The notes under the pieces are model-generated. The model searched no databases. It worked only from the letters and a program-made list of their open reading frames with translations, and was not told where the DNA came from. Below, one piece after another: positions 32,296 through 40,054 of a DNA stretch of 48,581 nt. Position 1 is the stretch's first letter; each line of letters starts with the position of its first letter. The position numbers were made by a program, and so were the translations under genes. This DNA is from a virus. The DNA is taken from IMG/VR virus record IMGVR_UViG_3300021959_000073, positions 1 to 48,581 of that record; one strand, 5' to 3'.

Positions 32296-32684
32296 TCACT
32301 GAAATCTTCGATGATACTTTCAAGCTTGCACAGTCAGTAGAACCTGTTCGTGGTGCAAGGATTGCTGCGGCAGTGGTACGCAAGGGCAAGGTGGTTTCCT
32401 ATGGATACAATCATAAAAAGACACACCCCTTTCAGGCTCAATTTTGCAAGAACAATCATGCAGTGTTTTTTCATGCAGAGGTCCATGCAATCAAGAATGC
32501 ACTCAAGTCAATTGATGTAGAAGACTTGTCTAAGTGCGAACTATATATTGTAAGGGCAAAGAGAGATAAGGCGAACAGAAAATGGATTACTGGTATGTCA
32601 AAACCATGTAGTGGATGCAAAAAGTGCATTGACTTATTTGACCTAAAGAGTGTATACTATTCAAAAGAAGGAGAATTGGTGTGA
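32292..32684 (+). CDS. Cytidine/deoxycytidylate deaminase-family protein
   Basis: This 130-residue protein has the zinc motifs of the cytidine deaminase fold: FHAEVHAIKNAL (HAE) and KPCSGCKKC (PCxxC). The N-terminal GARIAAAVVRKGKVVSYGYN fits the family's first strands. The likely substrate is dCMP or another pyrimidine, consistent with the nucleotide-metabolism genes in this phage (nrdAB, thyX), but the size is small for a regulated dCMP deaminase. It overlaps the genes on both sides by 4 bases. Confidence 0.75.
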   Translation: MITEIFDDTFKLAQSVEPVRGARIAAAVVRKGKVVSYGYNHKKTHPFQAQFCKNNHAVFFHAEVHAIKNALKSIDVEDLSKCELYIVRAKRDKANRKWITGMSKPCSGCKKCIDLFDLKSVYYSKEGELV

Positions 32685-32884
32685 AAGTTGAAGTGCGTAA
32701 TAATAATGTTGAAAAGGCGATGAGGATTCTAAAGAAGAAGCTCACCGAAGATGGGTTCTTTAATGAACTGCGAGAACGAGAGTTTTACACATCGAAGGGT
32801 GAGAAGAAGCGACACGAACGTGCTGCCTCTAAACGACGGCAGAAACGTAATCTTGAAAAGCGAATGGAAGAACAGGGATATTAA
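32681..32884 (+). CDS. rpsU: Ribosomal protein bS21 homologue
   Basis: The 67-residue protein matches bS21: KVEVRNNNVEKAMRILKKKL, then LREREFY and a basic C-terminus RHERAASKRRQKRNLEKRM. Host S21 is about 70 residues and helps the 30S subunit engage the Shine-Dalgarno region; phage copies are thought to bias host ribosomes towards phage mRNAs. It starts at GTG with AAGGAG upstream and overlaps the deaminase gene. Confidence 0.88.
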   Translation: MKVEVRNNNVEKAMRILKKKLTEDGFFNELREREFYTSKGEKKRHERAASKRRQKRNLEKRMEEQGY

Positions 32885-32888
32885 TCCA

Positions 32889-33521
32889 ATGGCACGCAAG
32901 AAGAAGATCACTGCTACTACAGATAATAGTGAGTGGAAAGCACCTAAGAAACGCAAACCCCGCAAACCCATGTCTGATGAACAGAAAGCAGCTGCATCAG
33001 AACGTCTTGTAAAAGCAAGAGAAGCAAAACTTGCTAAGAACCCTGATTATGGTAAGACCAACATACATGAGAGTTTGCGTGGTCTTCCTGATGAACATCA
33101 GCTAAGTCCTGCTAGAGTTAAGAAGTGGATCAAGGTTCAGCAAGATTATGCAAAGTCTGAACGTGCTGCTGTAAGACAAAAGGTAAAGGGCGCAGACGCA
33201 AAACTTGCAGATCATGAGGGGTACATTCGCAATATGCAAAAATACCTTCGTGATGGTGTTTGGGTGGATATGTTCTACGGAGAACAGCAACAAGGTAAGA
33301 TTCGCAACAAATGTGTTGCAATGGCTTACTACTGGTATGGACCACGCAAGGGTCAACCAAAACGAGACGTAGGAACATTCTATCCTGATTTGGGATTGGT
33401 GTGGACACAAGAAATGCTTGAAGAGGAATATGGAAATGAGCGACCAAGAGACGACACCGCCGGAGAACGTGATAAAGGGACCGTGGCTCGCAAAAAGCGG
33501 AAGAAAAGTAAAGCTTCCTGA
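32889..33521 (+). CDS. Conserved basic phage protein
   Basis: The 210-residue product begins MARKKKITATTDNSEWKAPK and is followed by KRKPRKPMSDEQKAAASERL, a strongly basic N-terminus typical of a conserved marine-phage protein. The C-terminal half has WVDMFYGEQQQGKIRNKCVA and PKRDVGTFYPDLGLVW. No catalytic motif is recognised. The ATG at 32889 is chosen; the frame upstream overlaps bS21. It overlaps the next gene by 86 bases. Confidence 0.55.
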   Translation: MARKKKITATTDNSEWKAPKKRKPRKPMSDEQKAAASERLVKAREAKLAKNPDYGKTNIHESLRGLPDEHQLSPARVKKWIKVQQDYAKSERAAVRQKVKGADAKLADHEGYIRNMQKYLRDGVWVDMFYGEQQQGKIRNKCVAMAYYWYGPRKGQPKRDVGTFYPDLGLVWTQEMLEEEYGNERPRDDTAGERDKGTVARKKRKKSKAS

Positions 33522-33852
33522 TGAGGATGTTATTGCTATGCAACAGGACAGGCAATTCGCTGAGGAACTTACTCAGAGTTTGATGGTCCAGATGATTCAC
33601 ACCATGAGTGAGAATGGTATTGATGTTGGTGCGAAATCTTTTATTCGTGACATGGCAATGGTTATTTCGATGGTGAACGGTTCAATATATAGAGATATGG
33701 AAATGGAACATATAACACAAAAGTTCATGGAAGAATATGTTGATATCAATATTAATGAAGATAATGTCTTTGAGACAGAAGTTGACTTTGAAACAATTAC
33801 TGAACTAGCAAATTTAGTAGAGGAAGATGATGATGACCCAGAAATTTCATGA
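33436..33852 (+). CDS. Conserved phage protein, function unknown
   Basis: This 138-residue protein begins MSDQETTPPENVIKGPWLA and has a helical core (VDVGAKSFIRDMAMVISMVN-like region) with an acidic C-terminal tail. AGAGGAA lies 8 bases ahead of ATG 33436; ATG 33430 is too close to it. It overlaps both neighbours. I recognise it only as a recurrent marine T4-like phage gene. Confidence 0.5.
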   Translation: MSDQETTPPENVIKGPWLAKSGRKVKLPDEDVIAMQQDRQFAEELTQSLMVQMIHTMSENGIDVGAKSFIRDMAMVISMVNGSIYRDMEMEHITQKFMEEYVDININEDNVFETEVDFETITELANLVEEDDDDPEIS

Positions 33853-34504
33853 ACCATTTAGTCCAGCAATTCTAGAGACTGAAGTGACAAAGCGATTTAT
33901 AAAAATCGTTAATGATGTATCTGATGATGTTCTTTCCAGTGAAGAAAAAAGTAAGAAGTGGGATTGGTCAAACCACCTTGTTGGTAAGGTGAGTAAAGAA
34001 GTTCTAATTCCTCTTACTAGTGAAGAAGACAAACAATATCTTCTCAAAACTGTAAAACAGGGATGTCTAGACTATCTGCTTCACATGATTCAGAAGGGGA
34101 GAAATAATCCTTGGACTCGAATGGACTCTGCAAACTGGAATAAAAAACCTACATTAGCTAATATTCATCTAGATCACAGTTGGGTAGTTAGTCAGTATGC
34201 TGGTGAATTCAATCCTTTTCATCACCATAACGGAGATTTCTCTGGTGGTATCTATCTCAAGGTGCCAGAAGGTATGAACGATGAATGGGCAGAAGATTTG
34301 CAAGATCACTATCCTGCAAAGGGTTTGATTGAATTTGCATATGGTGAAACACAATCTTTTAGGTGTGACAATTTGAAATTCAAACCAGAGGTTGGTAAGT
34401 TTCTAGTATTTCCATCTTGGTTGAAACATCTTGTGTATCCCTTCTCTGTAGAAGGTGAACGACGCATGATGGCCTTCAATGCAACCGTTATAAATAATAA
34501 ATAG
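33833..34504 (+). CDS. Putative 2OG-Fe(II) oxygenase
   Basis: The 223-residue protein has NPFHHHNGDFSGGIYLKVPE, FEFAYGETQ-like strands and FPSWLKHLVYPFSVEGERRM, as in the 2OG-FeII_Oxy_5 group: His and Asp iron ligands, a distal His and an Arg for 2-oxoglutarate. Such proteins are frequent in marine phages, but their substrates are unknown. Three ATGs occur in a row (33827, 33830, 33833); the third has the best ribosome-binding-site spacing. It is one of four oxygenases in the window. Confidence 0.7.
   Translation: MTQKFHEPFSPAILETEVTKRFIKIVNDVSDDVLSSEEKSKKWDWSNHLVGKVSKEVLIPLTSEEDKQYLLKTVKQGCLDYLLHMIQKGRNNPWTRMDSANWNKKPTLANIHLDHSWVVSQYAGEFNPFHHHNGDFSGGIYLKVPEGMNDEWAEDLQDHYPAKGLIEFAYGETQSFRCDNLKFKPEVGKFLVFPSWLKHLVYPFSVEGERRMMAFNATVINNK
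34489..34496 (+). promoter_or_regulatory. Possible T4-late-type promoter box
   Basis: TATAAATA overlaps the end of the oxygenase gene, 24 bases before the rnh start. AAATAATAAATA follows, so the region is generally A+T-rich and the box may be fortuitous. Confidence 0.4.
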
Positions 34505-34519
34505 AACGAAAGAATAATT

Positions 34520-35365
34520 ATGGCTATTTTAGTTGATATGAACCAGATTTCAGTTGCATCCGTAATGATGCATCTGCACATGACAAAGCAGACCAAACCC
34601 GATGAGGATATGGTCCGTCATATGATCCTCAATTCTCTACGCATGTATCGCATGAGGTTTTGCGATGAGTATGGCGAATTGGTTCTATGTTATGACTCCA
34701 AGCACTACTGGCGTCGGGACTATTACCCTGAGTACAAGCACAGTCGTAAGAAGGGTAGAGAAAAATCCACAAATGATTGGGATGCCATCTTCGAAGTGCT
34801 GAACGCAGTCAAGGCAGAACTGAAAGAGTTCTTTCCCTACAAACATCTTGAGGTGTATGGTGCAGAGGCTGATGATATCATTGCTGCCCTATGTGGTGAG
34901 TTGGAGTTCGACAACGGTAAGACGTTGATCCTGTCAGGCGACAAGGATTTCATTCAGTTGCAGAAGTTCCGTAACGTGACACAATACAGCCCCATCACCA
35001 AGAAGTTTGTTAATGGTGTTGACCCAGATATCTATCTGAGTGAGCATGTTCTAAAGGGTGACAGCAGTGACGGCATTCCAAACGTGTTATCACCAGACAA
35101 TACTTTCGTGGATGGGCTGCGACAGAAACCTCTGAGCAGGAAGAAAATTCAGGCTATGGTTGAGGGAGAGTTTCCTAACGATGAGGTCAAACGAAACTTT
35201 CAAAGAAACAAGAGACTGATTGACCTCAAAGAATCACCACCTGAGTTATTTTTTGATATACTGAAAGAGTATCAAGATGCACCAGATGGTGACCGTAGCA
35301 AACTACTAAATTATTTTACACAGAAGAGGTTGAGAAACCTCGTTGAATCGATAGGAGAATTCTAA
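34520..35365 (+). CDS. rnh: RNase H / 5'-3' exonuclease (T4 Rnh, FEN-like)
   Basis: The 281-residue protein has the FEN-family acidic clusters ILVDMNQI, VYGAEADDIIAAL and LILSGDKDFIQLQ. These are followed by a helix-three-turn-helix DNA-binding segment KGDSSDGIPNVLSP. It removes RNA primers from lagging-strand fragments, working with gp32 (gene begun at 48244). Length is close to T4 Rnh (305). Confidence 0.88.
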   Translation: MAILVDMNQISVASVMMHLHMTKQTKPDEDMVRHMILNSLRMYRMRFCDEYGELVLCYDSKHYWRRDYYPEYKHSRKKGREKSTNDWDAIFEVLNAVKAELKEFFPYKHLEVYGAEADDIIAALCGELEFDNGKTLILSGDKDFIQLQKFRNVTQYSPITKKFVNGVDPDIYLSEHVLKGDSSDGIPNVLSPDNTFVDGLRQKPLSRKKIQAMVEGEFPNDEVKRNFQRNKRLIDLKESPPELFFDILKEYQDAPDGDRSKLLNYFTQKRLRNLVESIGEF

Positions 35366-35859
35366 TGGCGATAGACACATATACACGCAGCTTTGCTGAA
35401 ATCTTGACACAGGTTTCCAAGATAAAGACAAAGAAAGAGAAAGTTCAATTTTTGAGGCAGTACCAGACTGATGCACTTCGCATGATCTGCAAGTCGTCTT
35501 TTGACCCAAAAATCGTATGGGAACTACCCGAAGGTGATGTACCATACACACCAAATGATGCACCAGAAGGAACAGAGCATACTTCATTGCAGCAAGAGGT
35601 ACGCCGACTGTATCACTTCATTAAGGGTGGTAATCCTGCTCTAAATCAGAACAAACGTGAAATGATGTTTGTCCAGATGCTTGAGGGTCTTCACAAGGAT
35701 GAGGCAGAACTATTGATTGCTGCAAAGGATAAGACCCTGCATCGTAAGTACAAGGGATTGTCTGATAATGTGGTCAAGGAAGCGTTTGATTGGGATGATG
35801 ATTATGTCCGAATCGAACAAACTCAGTATCCACAGGCAAAAGGACTTGCCGCAGGCTAA
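35365..35859 (+). CDS. Conserved T4-like phage protein (DUF6433-like)
   Basis: The 164-residue protein contains YTRSFAEILTQVSKIKTKKE, WELPEGDVPYTPNDAPEGTE and GGNPALNQNKREMMFVQMLE. I recall this as a conserved family in marine T4-like phages (DUF6433, to be verified). LLIAAKDKTLHRKYKGLSDN is its C-terminal signature. It overlaps rnh by one base. Function unknown. Confidence 0.65.
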   Translation: MAIDTYTRSFAEILTQVSKIKTKKEKVQFLRQYQTDALRMICKSSFDPKIVWELPEGDVPYTPNDAPEGTEHTSLQQEVRRLYHFIKGGNPALNQNKREMMFVQMLEGLHKDEAELLIAAKDKTLHRKYKGLSDNVVKEAFDWDDDYVRIEQTQYPQAKGLAAG

Positions 35860-35909
35860 CTTTTTTTGAGAATCGTTTAGAATCAATGACTTAGCATGTA
35901 CGATTTTTG

Positions 35910-35938
35910 TTGACAAAGCCTGATTTTTGGTCTATACT
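35910..35938 (+). promoter_or_regulatory. Sigma-70-like promoter
   Basis: TTGACA (35910-35915), 17-base spacer, TATACT (35933-35938). Transcription would start near 35945, giving a leader with an AAAGGAAGAG ribosome-binding site before the start at 35971. Confidence 0.85.
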
Positions 35939-35970
35939 TAGGTATAAACTGAGAAAACAAAGGAAGAGAC

Positions 35971-36321
35971 ATGAACAACGAAATGAACACCCTGATTGAG
36001 AACATCAAAGAAGATTACCTTAACTGGACCACAATCTGTGCAAACAGTGGTGGTCGAGGTGGACTCAGTGACATCAATAACACGATGATCGCTGAGTTCA
36101 ACGAGAAAATTACCTACAAGATTGGTAATAAGTACATCAAGGTATTTACCGAAGGTGGTAGCGTTTGGGGTTTTGTTGTCAATACCGACAACGACAAGAA
36201 GTTCAAGAAGGGCGACATTCTGAAAGCCGCTGGTTGGGCTGCTCCTGCTCGGAACAAAGCACGGGGAAATATCCTCGACGGTGGTTACACCATCAACTGG
36301 ACTGGCCCTCTTTATCTCTAG
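35971..36321 (+). CDS. Small phage protein, probably early
   Basis: This 116-residue protein (MNNEMNTLIENIKEDYLNWT...) has a compact beta-rich region (YKIGNKYIKVFTEGGSVWGF) and a Gly/Ala-rich stretch AAGWAAPARNKARGNI. A strong host-type promoter and a good ribosome-binding site suggest high early expression. No family is recognised; similar small proteins recur in marine phages. Confidence 0.6.
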   Translation: MNNEMNTLIENIKEDYLNWTTICANSGGRGGLSDINNTMIAEFNEKITYKIGNKYIKVFTEGGSVWGFVVNTDNDKKFKKGDILKAAGWAAPARNKARGNILDGGYTINWTGPLYL

Positions 36322-36331
36322 GAGATTGATT

Positions 36332-36418
36332 ATGAAGAAGATTGCAACAATCGCTATTGAAACTATGTTCATGTTAACCCTATTTGCGGCAGGGTGGTTT
36401 GCCCTCGTCGCATTTTAG
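36332..36418 (+). CDS. 28-residue membrane microprotein
   Basis: AGGAG precedes this ATG by 7 bases. The product is almost entirely one membrane helix (IETMFMLTLFAAGWFALVAF). It shares the transcript of the preceding gene and ends just before the next promoter. Confidence 0.55.
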   Translation: MKKIATIAIETMFMLTLFAAGWFALVAF

Positions 36419-36421
36419 GGG

Positions 36422-36450
36422 TTGACAGATTCTATTTCGTGTGTTATAGT
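36422..36450 (+). promoter_or_regulatory. Sigma-70-like promoter with extended -10
   Basis: TTGACA (36422-36427), 17-base spacer ending TGT, TATAGT (36445-36450), upstream of the start at 36477. Confidence 0.85.
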
Positions 36451-36476
36451 AAGATATAATCAAGAGAGATTGAGAT

Positions 36477-36902
36477 ATGAACTACGTCAATGTCATAGGT
36501 GCTACGAAGAAGAAACGTGCTCTCGCTGAGAGTGCCGTTACCTTCTGCATCAGTGAGTTGATGCCTCGTATGCGAACCCTTGAGATTGAACTCAACATCA
36601 AGAATCTCAAGAATGAAGGTGTTGCTGGTTGGTGTTATGAAGGTGACGGTAATCGTGACTTCTACATTGACGTTGATAAAGCACTTGACGATGAGGAGTT
36701 GGTTGAGACTGTGTGTCATGAAATGGTGCATGTGTGGCAGGGTGCCACTCGCAAGATGAAAGACCTTGATGGATTTCGTAAGATGTACATGGGTAAGGTC
36801 TATGATGATACTACTGCATATGATGATGAGCCTTGGGAGATTGAGGCATACGCAATGCAGGGTGGACTATTGGAAAAATTTAAAGAGGAATATGTGATAT
36901 GA
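36477..36902 (+). CDS. SprT-like zinc metallopeptidase-fold protein
   Basis: The 141-residue protein carries HEMVHVWQ (residues 81-88), the HExxH zinc motif of SprT-like proteases, with a downstream EIEAYAMQ that may give the third ligand. The N-terminal part (LEIELNIKNL...GWCYEGDGNRDFYIDVD) fits the family's beta-sheet. Possible roles are cleavage of DNA-protein crosslinks or host proteins. It overlaps the next gene. Confidence 0.7.
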   Translation: MNYVNVIGATKKKRALAESAVTFCISELMPRMRTLEIELNIKNLKNEGVAGWCYEGDGNRDFYIDVDKALDDEELVETVCHEMVHVWQGATRKMKDLDGFRKMYMGKVYDDTTAYDDEPWEIEAYAMQGGLLEKFKEEYVI

Positions 36903-37084
36903 GTAAGATGAATAACTGGATGATGGACATCGAAGATTTCTGTAATGGATATTTCTTTGATGCACCTGTTCCGAATGACTTCAGTGTTGATGAGATTGTT
37001 GAGGATGTTGGAATGTACTTCAAGAGCAACGAAGCATCTAAGTACGCCAAACAGTATCTCACTGAACAAATGGGTGAAATGTGA
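36899..37084 (+). CDS. Small acidic phage protein
   Basis: This 61-residue protein (MSKMNNWMMDIEDFCNGYFF...) is acidic with a helix EIVEDVGMYFKSNEASKYAK. It is overlapped at both ends by neighbours in the same operon. Related short proteins are common in marine T4-like phages; function unknown. Confidence 0.6.
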   Translation: MSKMNNWMMDIEDFCNGYFFDAPVPNDFSVDEIVEDVGMYFKSNEASKYAKQYLTEQMGEM

Positions 37085-37590
37085 ACGGCCTTGAAGCAGC
37101 AATCATTGGATTGATGATTGCAGTCCCTCAACCAAGCACCCCGACAATTGAACCTGATAGGTCTGCCGAGTGTCTTGCACTTAACATGTATCATGAGGCA
37201 AGAGGTCAGGGTATTGCAGGAGAGCTTGCAGTTACCGCTGTCGTATTGAACCGTGTTAATGATAAGAGATACCCTAACACCATCTGTGAGGTGGTAGAAC
37301 AGGGGCCTACACGAGCATCATGGCAGAACCCCCAAGTGAGATACCCTATAAAAAATAGGTGTCAGTTCAGCTGGTTCTGTGACGGCAAGAGTGATACGCC
37401 TCGTAATAAAAAGATATATAATAGGATGTATGGTCTTGCAGGAGCAATTCTAAGTAATGAGATTTCCTTCTTAGATATCACTGGTGGTGCAACGCATTAC
37501 CATGCAGACTATGTATCGCCTGCTTGGGCAAAGACTAAAACGAAGACTGTAGAGATACAGGATCATATTTTTTATCGTTGGGAAAAATGA
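37081..37590 (+). CDS. SleB-like cell-wall hydrolase
   Basis: The 169-residue protein has a short hydrophobic N-terminus (LEAAIIGLMIAVPQPS) and then a Hydrolase_2/SleB domain. ALNMYHEARGQG holds the catalytic Glu, and VVLNRVNDKRYPNTICEVV, QFSWFCDG and GGATHYHADYVSPAWAKT follow. It would cleave peptidoglycan, a second lytic enzyme beside the gene e-type lysozyme at 40892. The hydrophobic N-terminus could direct export, but no clear cleavage site follows. The start is a GTG overlapping the upstream stop. Confidence 0.85.
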   Translation: MNGLEAAIIGLMIAVPQPSTPTIEPDRSAECLALNMYHEARGQGIAGELAVTAVVLNRVNDKRYPNTICEVVEQGPTRASWQNPQVRYPIKNRCQFSWFCDGKSDTPRNKKIYNRMYGLAGAILSNEISFLDITGGATHYHADYVSPAWAKTKTKTVEIQDHIFYRWEK

Positions 37591-38114
37591 GTCACTTTAG
37601 GTTTATCGAAAGAAACATTGACGTAAGTGATATCCTCGCTGATATAAAGGATGAGGATTGGGCTGTAGCAGGATCACTACAAGGTGCTTCTGGAGATACG
37701 AAACCGTATGGATTTCTACCCCTCACTATGGCTGCGGTTAAACACCCTGACGACGACCCTAAAAAGACTGAACTTCAACAGAACACTCCTATGTACTATC
37801 GTTATCCCGGTATCAGGAAATGGTTGAAGTCTTATAAACTGCACCGACATTCAAGAGCAGCGTTCTTTAGATTGAGGCCAGGCGATACACTAGGTCTGCA
37901 TGTTGATGAAGGTGACTACTATCTGACACGGGACAGGTATCATCTATCGTTGCAGGGTACATATCTGTACACGGTTGAAGATGAGTCACATCAGATTGAT
38001 CCCGGCACATTTTTCTGGTTTGACAACAAACGTCCACATATGTCATATAACAATGGTGATGTTGATAGGCTGACATTTGTGTGGGACGTTCCCAAGGGTA
38101 GGAGAAATCCATGA
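37587..38114 (+). CDS. Aspartyl/asparaginyl beta-hydroxylase-like 2OG oxygenase
   Basis: This 175-residue protein has LRPGDTLGLHVDEGDYYLTR (HxD), RYHLSLQGTYLYTVED and FWFDNKRPHMSYNNGDVDR. This matches the Asp/Asn beta-hydroxylase-like group of 2OG-Fe(II) enzymes, with a distal His and Arg. Its substrate is unknown. It lies back-to-back with another oxygenase gene, both overlapping by 4 bases in one operon. Confidence 0.75.
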   Translation: MSHFRFIERNIDVSDILADIKDEDWAVAGSLQGASGDTKPYGFLPLTMAAVKHPDDDPKKTELQQNTPMYYRYPGIRKWLKSYKLHRHSRAAFFRLRPGDTLGLHVDEGDYYLTRDRYHLSLQGTYLYTVEDESHQIDPGTFFWFDNKRPHMSYNNGDVDRLTFVWDVPKGRRNP

Positions 38115-38605
38115 TTGAAATATTTGATAATGTTCTGGGTACTAACAAATATGATCAAGAGATATCCCATTTAAAATGGTCATACGAGTATCAACCAATA
38201 ACTCCACCACTACTCAACAAGCACTGGTATTCTGACGGAAAACCTTTCATTGATGACCTGTTCAAAGATTTGGTAGGATCAATCCAATTAGAGGGTTTAG
38301 ATTCCGTTAACTCCTCTTATATTCTTGGCCACACTCATGGGTTGGAACAACAAGCTCATTATGACGCTTGTGACTTCACCATGATATATTATCCAAAACT
38401 GGATTGGCAATCTGATTGGGGTGGTGGAACATTGATTGGTGACACTCTGGTTTCATATGTTGGTGATCGGTTAGTGATTTTCAGTTGTGACCAGATACAC
38501 CAAGGACAACCAATTTCAAAGTATTGTCAGGAATTGCGGCCAATCGTCGTATTTCAATGTAATGCTAAAAGCGCAATGATAGAAAGATTATCATGGCAGA
38601 GGTAA
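38111..38605 (+). CDS. Prolyl-4-hydroxylase-like 2OG-Fe(II) oxygenase
   Basis: The 164-residue protein has QQAHYDACDFTMIYYPKLDW (HxD), WGGGTLIGDTLVSY and FSCDQIHQGQPIS with a following RPIVVFQ. These are the iron ligands, GGG turn and 2-oxoglutarate Arg of prolyl-4-hydroxylase-like enzymes common in marine T4-like phages. The biological substrate is not known. It overlaps the next gene by 13 bases. Confidence 0.75.
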   Translation: MIEIFDNVLGTNKYDQEISHLKWSYEYQPITPPLLNKHWYSDGKPFIDDLFKDLVGSIQLEGLDSVNSSYILGHTHGLEQQAHYDACDFTMIYYPKLDWQSDWGGGTLIGDTLVSYVGDRLVIFSCDQIHQGQPISKYCQELRPIVVFQCNAKSAMIERLSWQR

Positions 38606-38826
38606 TATCACTGACAGACCTGATTGAGTCTAGACTCAAGAAACAACAGGAGATTGAGTATTATCAGGAAACGCTGATAAAACTACAAAGAAAGATTGCT
38701 GAGTTGGATAAGGAAGTTGGTATCACAACTATAATTATTGACATGATTGAGACTGAAAGGGTCTTGACATTAGATGAAAAACAAGGTAAGATGTTATTGT
38801 TGAATTCGAAAAGGAAAGAAGAATGA
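38593..38826 (+). CDS. Small coiled-coil phage protein
   Basis: The 77-residue product (MAEVISLTDLIESRLKKQQE...) is mostly coiled coil (YYQETLIKLQRKIAELDKEV) followed by IIIDMIETERV. It is a frequent small gene in marine T4-like phages with no known role. A 12-codon frame follows at 38823 that I do not call. Confidence 0.6.
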   Translation: MAEVISLTDLIESRLKKQQEIEYYQETLIKLQRKIAELDKEVGITTIIIDMIETERVLTLDEKQGKMLLLNSKRKEE

Positions 38827-38857
38827 GCGCTGTTATGGATACGATTGAGGAAATGCA

Positions 38858-39085
38858 ATGAACAAACGACTTGAGAATAAAATTAATCGGTGGTATGGTG
38901 ATGGTATTCGTACCAGAGTATGGCTTGCAAAACACTGGTATAGATGGATTACATTTGGTTGCACTCAACATTATATTGAGAACTGTGGATGTGGTCCTAA
39001 TAATGGTAAGATCGATGACCCTAAAGGGTTTGCTGAAATTGCAGAATATGCATACGATAATTATGGAGATATGTACAAGAAATGA
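38858..39085 (+). CDS. Small phage protein, function unknown
   Basis: This 75-residue protein (MNKRLENKINRWYGDGIRTR...) has a basic N-terminus and a CTQHYIENCGCG cysteine cluster in the middle that might bind a metal. It overlaps the next gene by 4 bases (ATGA). Not recognised. Confidence 0.5.
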   Translation: MNKRLENKINRWYGDGIRTRVWLAKHWYRWITFGCTQHYIENCGCGPNNGKIDDPKGFAEIAEYAYDNYGDMYKK

Positions 39086-39606
39086 ACATATTCTACCTAG
39101 ACCGTGACCCCGTTGTTGCTGCACAGATGATGTGTGATAAGCATGTGGTCAAGATGATACTGGAGAGCGCACAGATGCTCTCCACTGCCCATCGTGTCCT
39201 TGACGGGGATGAGTATGCTGATCGTAAGGGTCTGTATAAACTGGCTCATAAGAATCATCCAAGCACTATCTGGGTTCGTTCCAGTTTGGAAAATTACACA
39301 TGGTTGTACGACCACATGGTTGCTCTTATGGTAGAGTACACTTATCGGTATGGCAAAAACCATGCTACAGAACGGTTGCTTGCACCATTGTTTAAGTCTC
39401 CCAAGAATATGGATTTTGAAACATTCTTTAGTGATCCACCCCAGTGTATGCCCGAAGAGTGCAAAGGTGATGACACGGTGCTTGCTTATCAGAAGTACTA
39501 TATAGTTGAGAAATCAGGCTTTGCCACTTGGAAGAGTAGAGCAGTACCGGAGTGGTTTAATGCAGAGAGAGAGTCATTGGGATTACATGGGGCGACGAAT
39601 GCGTGA
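39082..39606 (+). CDS. Conserved phage protein with CDKHVVKM motif
   Basis: The 174-residue protein begins MNIFYLDRDPVVAAQMMCDK followed by HVVKMILESAQMLSTAHRVL, then HKNHPSTIWVRSSLENYTWL and YGKNHATERLLAPL. It is a widely conserved marine-phage family; I have seen it annotated as a pyrimidine-dimer glycosylase but cannot support that from motifs. The conserved His, Asp and Lys cluster suggests an enzyme acting on nucleic acids or nucleotides. Confidence 0.6.
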   Translation: MNIFYLDRDPVVAAQMMCDKHVVKMILESAQMLSTAHRVLDGDEYADRKGLYKLAHKNHPSTIWVRSSLENYTWLYDHMVALMVEYTYRYGKNHATERLLAPLFKSPKNMDFETFFSDPPQCMPEECKGDDTVLAYQKYYIVEKSGFATWKSRAVPEWFNAERESLGLHGATNA

Positions 39607-39619
39607 GGAGAGAAATTAT

Positions 39620-39739
39620 ATGTATGGTAAGGTTGGTCTAACCAGCATGGAGAGAGAATTACTCAGTAGAGTAGAAGAATTAGAACGTAAGGTTTCCTTG
39701 CTTGGTGGTGACCCTAAACAACTGGAGTTAGACGTATAA
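39620..39739 (+). CDS. 39-residue coiled-coil protein
   Basis: TGAGGAGAG precedes ATG 39620. The product (MYGKVGLTSMERELLSRVEE...) is one amphipathic helix followed by LLGGDPKQLELDV. The upstream in-frame extension overlaps the previous gene and lacks a ribosome-binding site. Confidence 0.5.
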   Translation: MYGKVGLTSMERELLSRVEELERKVSLLGGDPKQLELDV

Positions 39740-40038
39740 TGCCAACATATACATTTTATGATAAAAAGACAGGTAAGGAATGGGATGATATGATGCCTAA
39801 TTCTGAACGTGAAGAGTATCTAAAGGATAATCCACATATCAGTCAAATCCCCGGTGGGTTTGCTTTTGTCGGTGATCATATCATGGGTATGGGACCAAAA
39901 CAAGATGGTGGTATGACAGAGAACCTTCAGCGGATTGCTGAGGCACATCCCGGTTCTGCCCTTGCTGACCGCTATGGGGGTGAGACTACCAAACAACAAA
40001 AAACTCGTGCAGTTCTTAAAAAGCACGGTGTTGTTTAG
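39739..40038 (+). CDS. Conserved small phage protein
   Basis: The 99-residue protein begins MPTYTFYDKKTGKEWDDMMP and has EYLKDNPHISQIPGGFAFVG. Similar proteins occur throughout marine T4-like phages and resemble zinc-ribbon regulators (MPTYxFxDxxTG) without the cysteines. Function unknown. Confidence 0.6.
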   Translation: MPTYTFYDKKTGKEWDDMMPNSEREEYLKDNPHISQIPGGFAFVGDHIMGMGPKQDGGMTENLQRIAEAHPGSALADRYGGETTKQQKTRAVLKKHGVV

Positions 40039-40046
40039 TATAAATA
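40039..40046 (+). promoter_or_regulatory. T4-late-type promoter box
   Basis: TATAAATA begins directly after the stop of the 99-residue gene and 140 bases ahead of phoH. It could drive the structured non-coding stretch that follows. Confidence 0.55.
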
Positions 40047-40054
40047 GTATTGAT

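Noticed and set aside
35825-35875. Intrinsic terminator after the gene at 35365 (T-run following GCCGCAGGC)
   Set aside because: Only a 3-bp stem can form before the T-run, too weak to call.
38823-38861. 12-codon frame with ATGA overlaps (MSAVMDTIEEMQ)
   Set aside because: Too short to support without comparative data, although its overlaps resemble real coupling.
39082-39606. Naming this gene as a DenV-like pyrimidine-dimer glycosylase
   Set aside because: T4 DenV sequence features are not visible; only a resemblance to similarly annotated marine-phage proteins is recalled.
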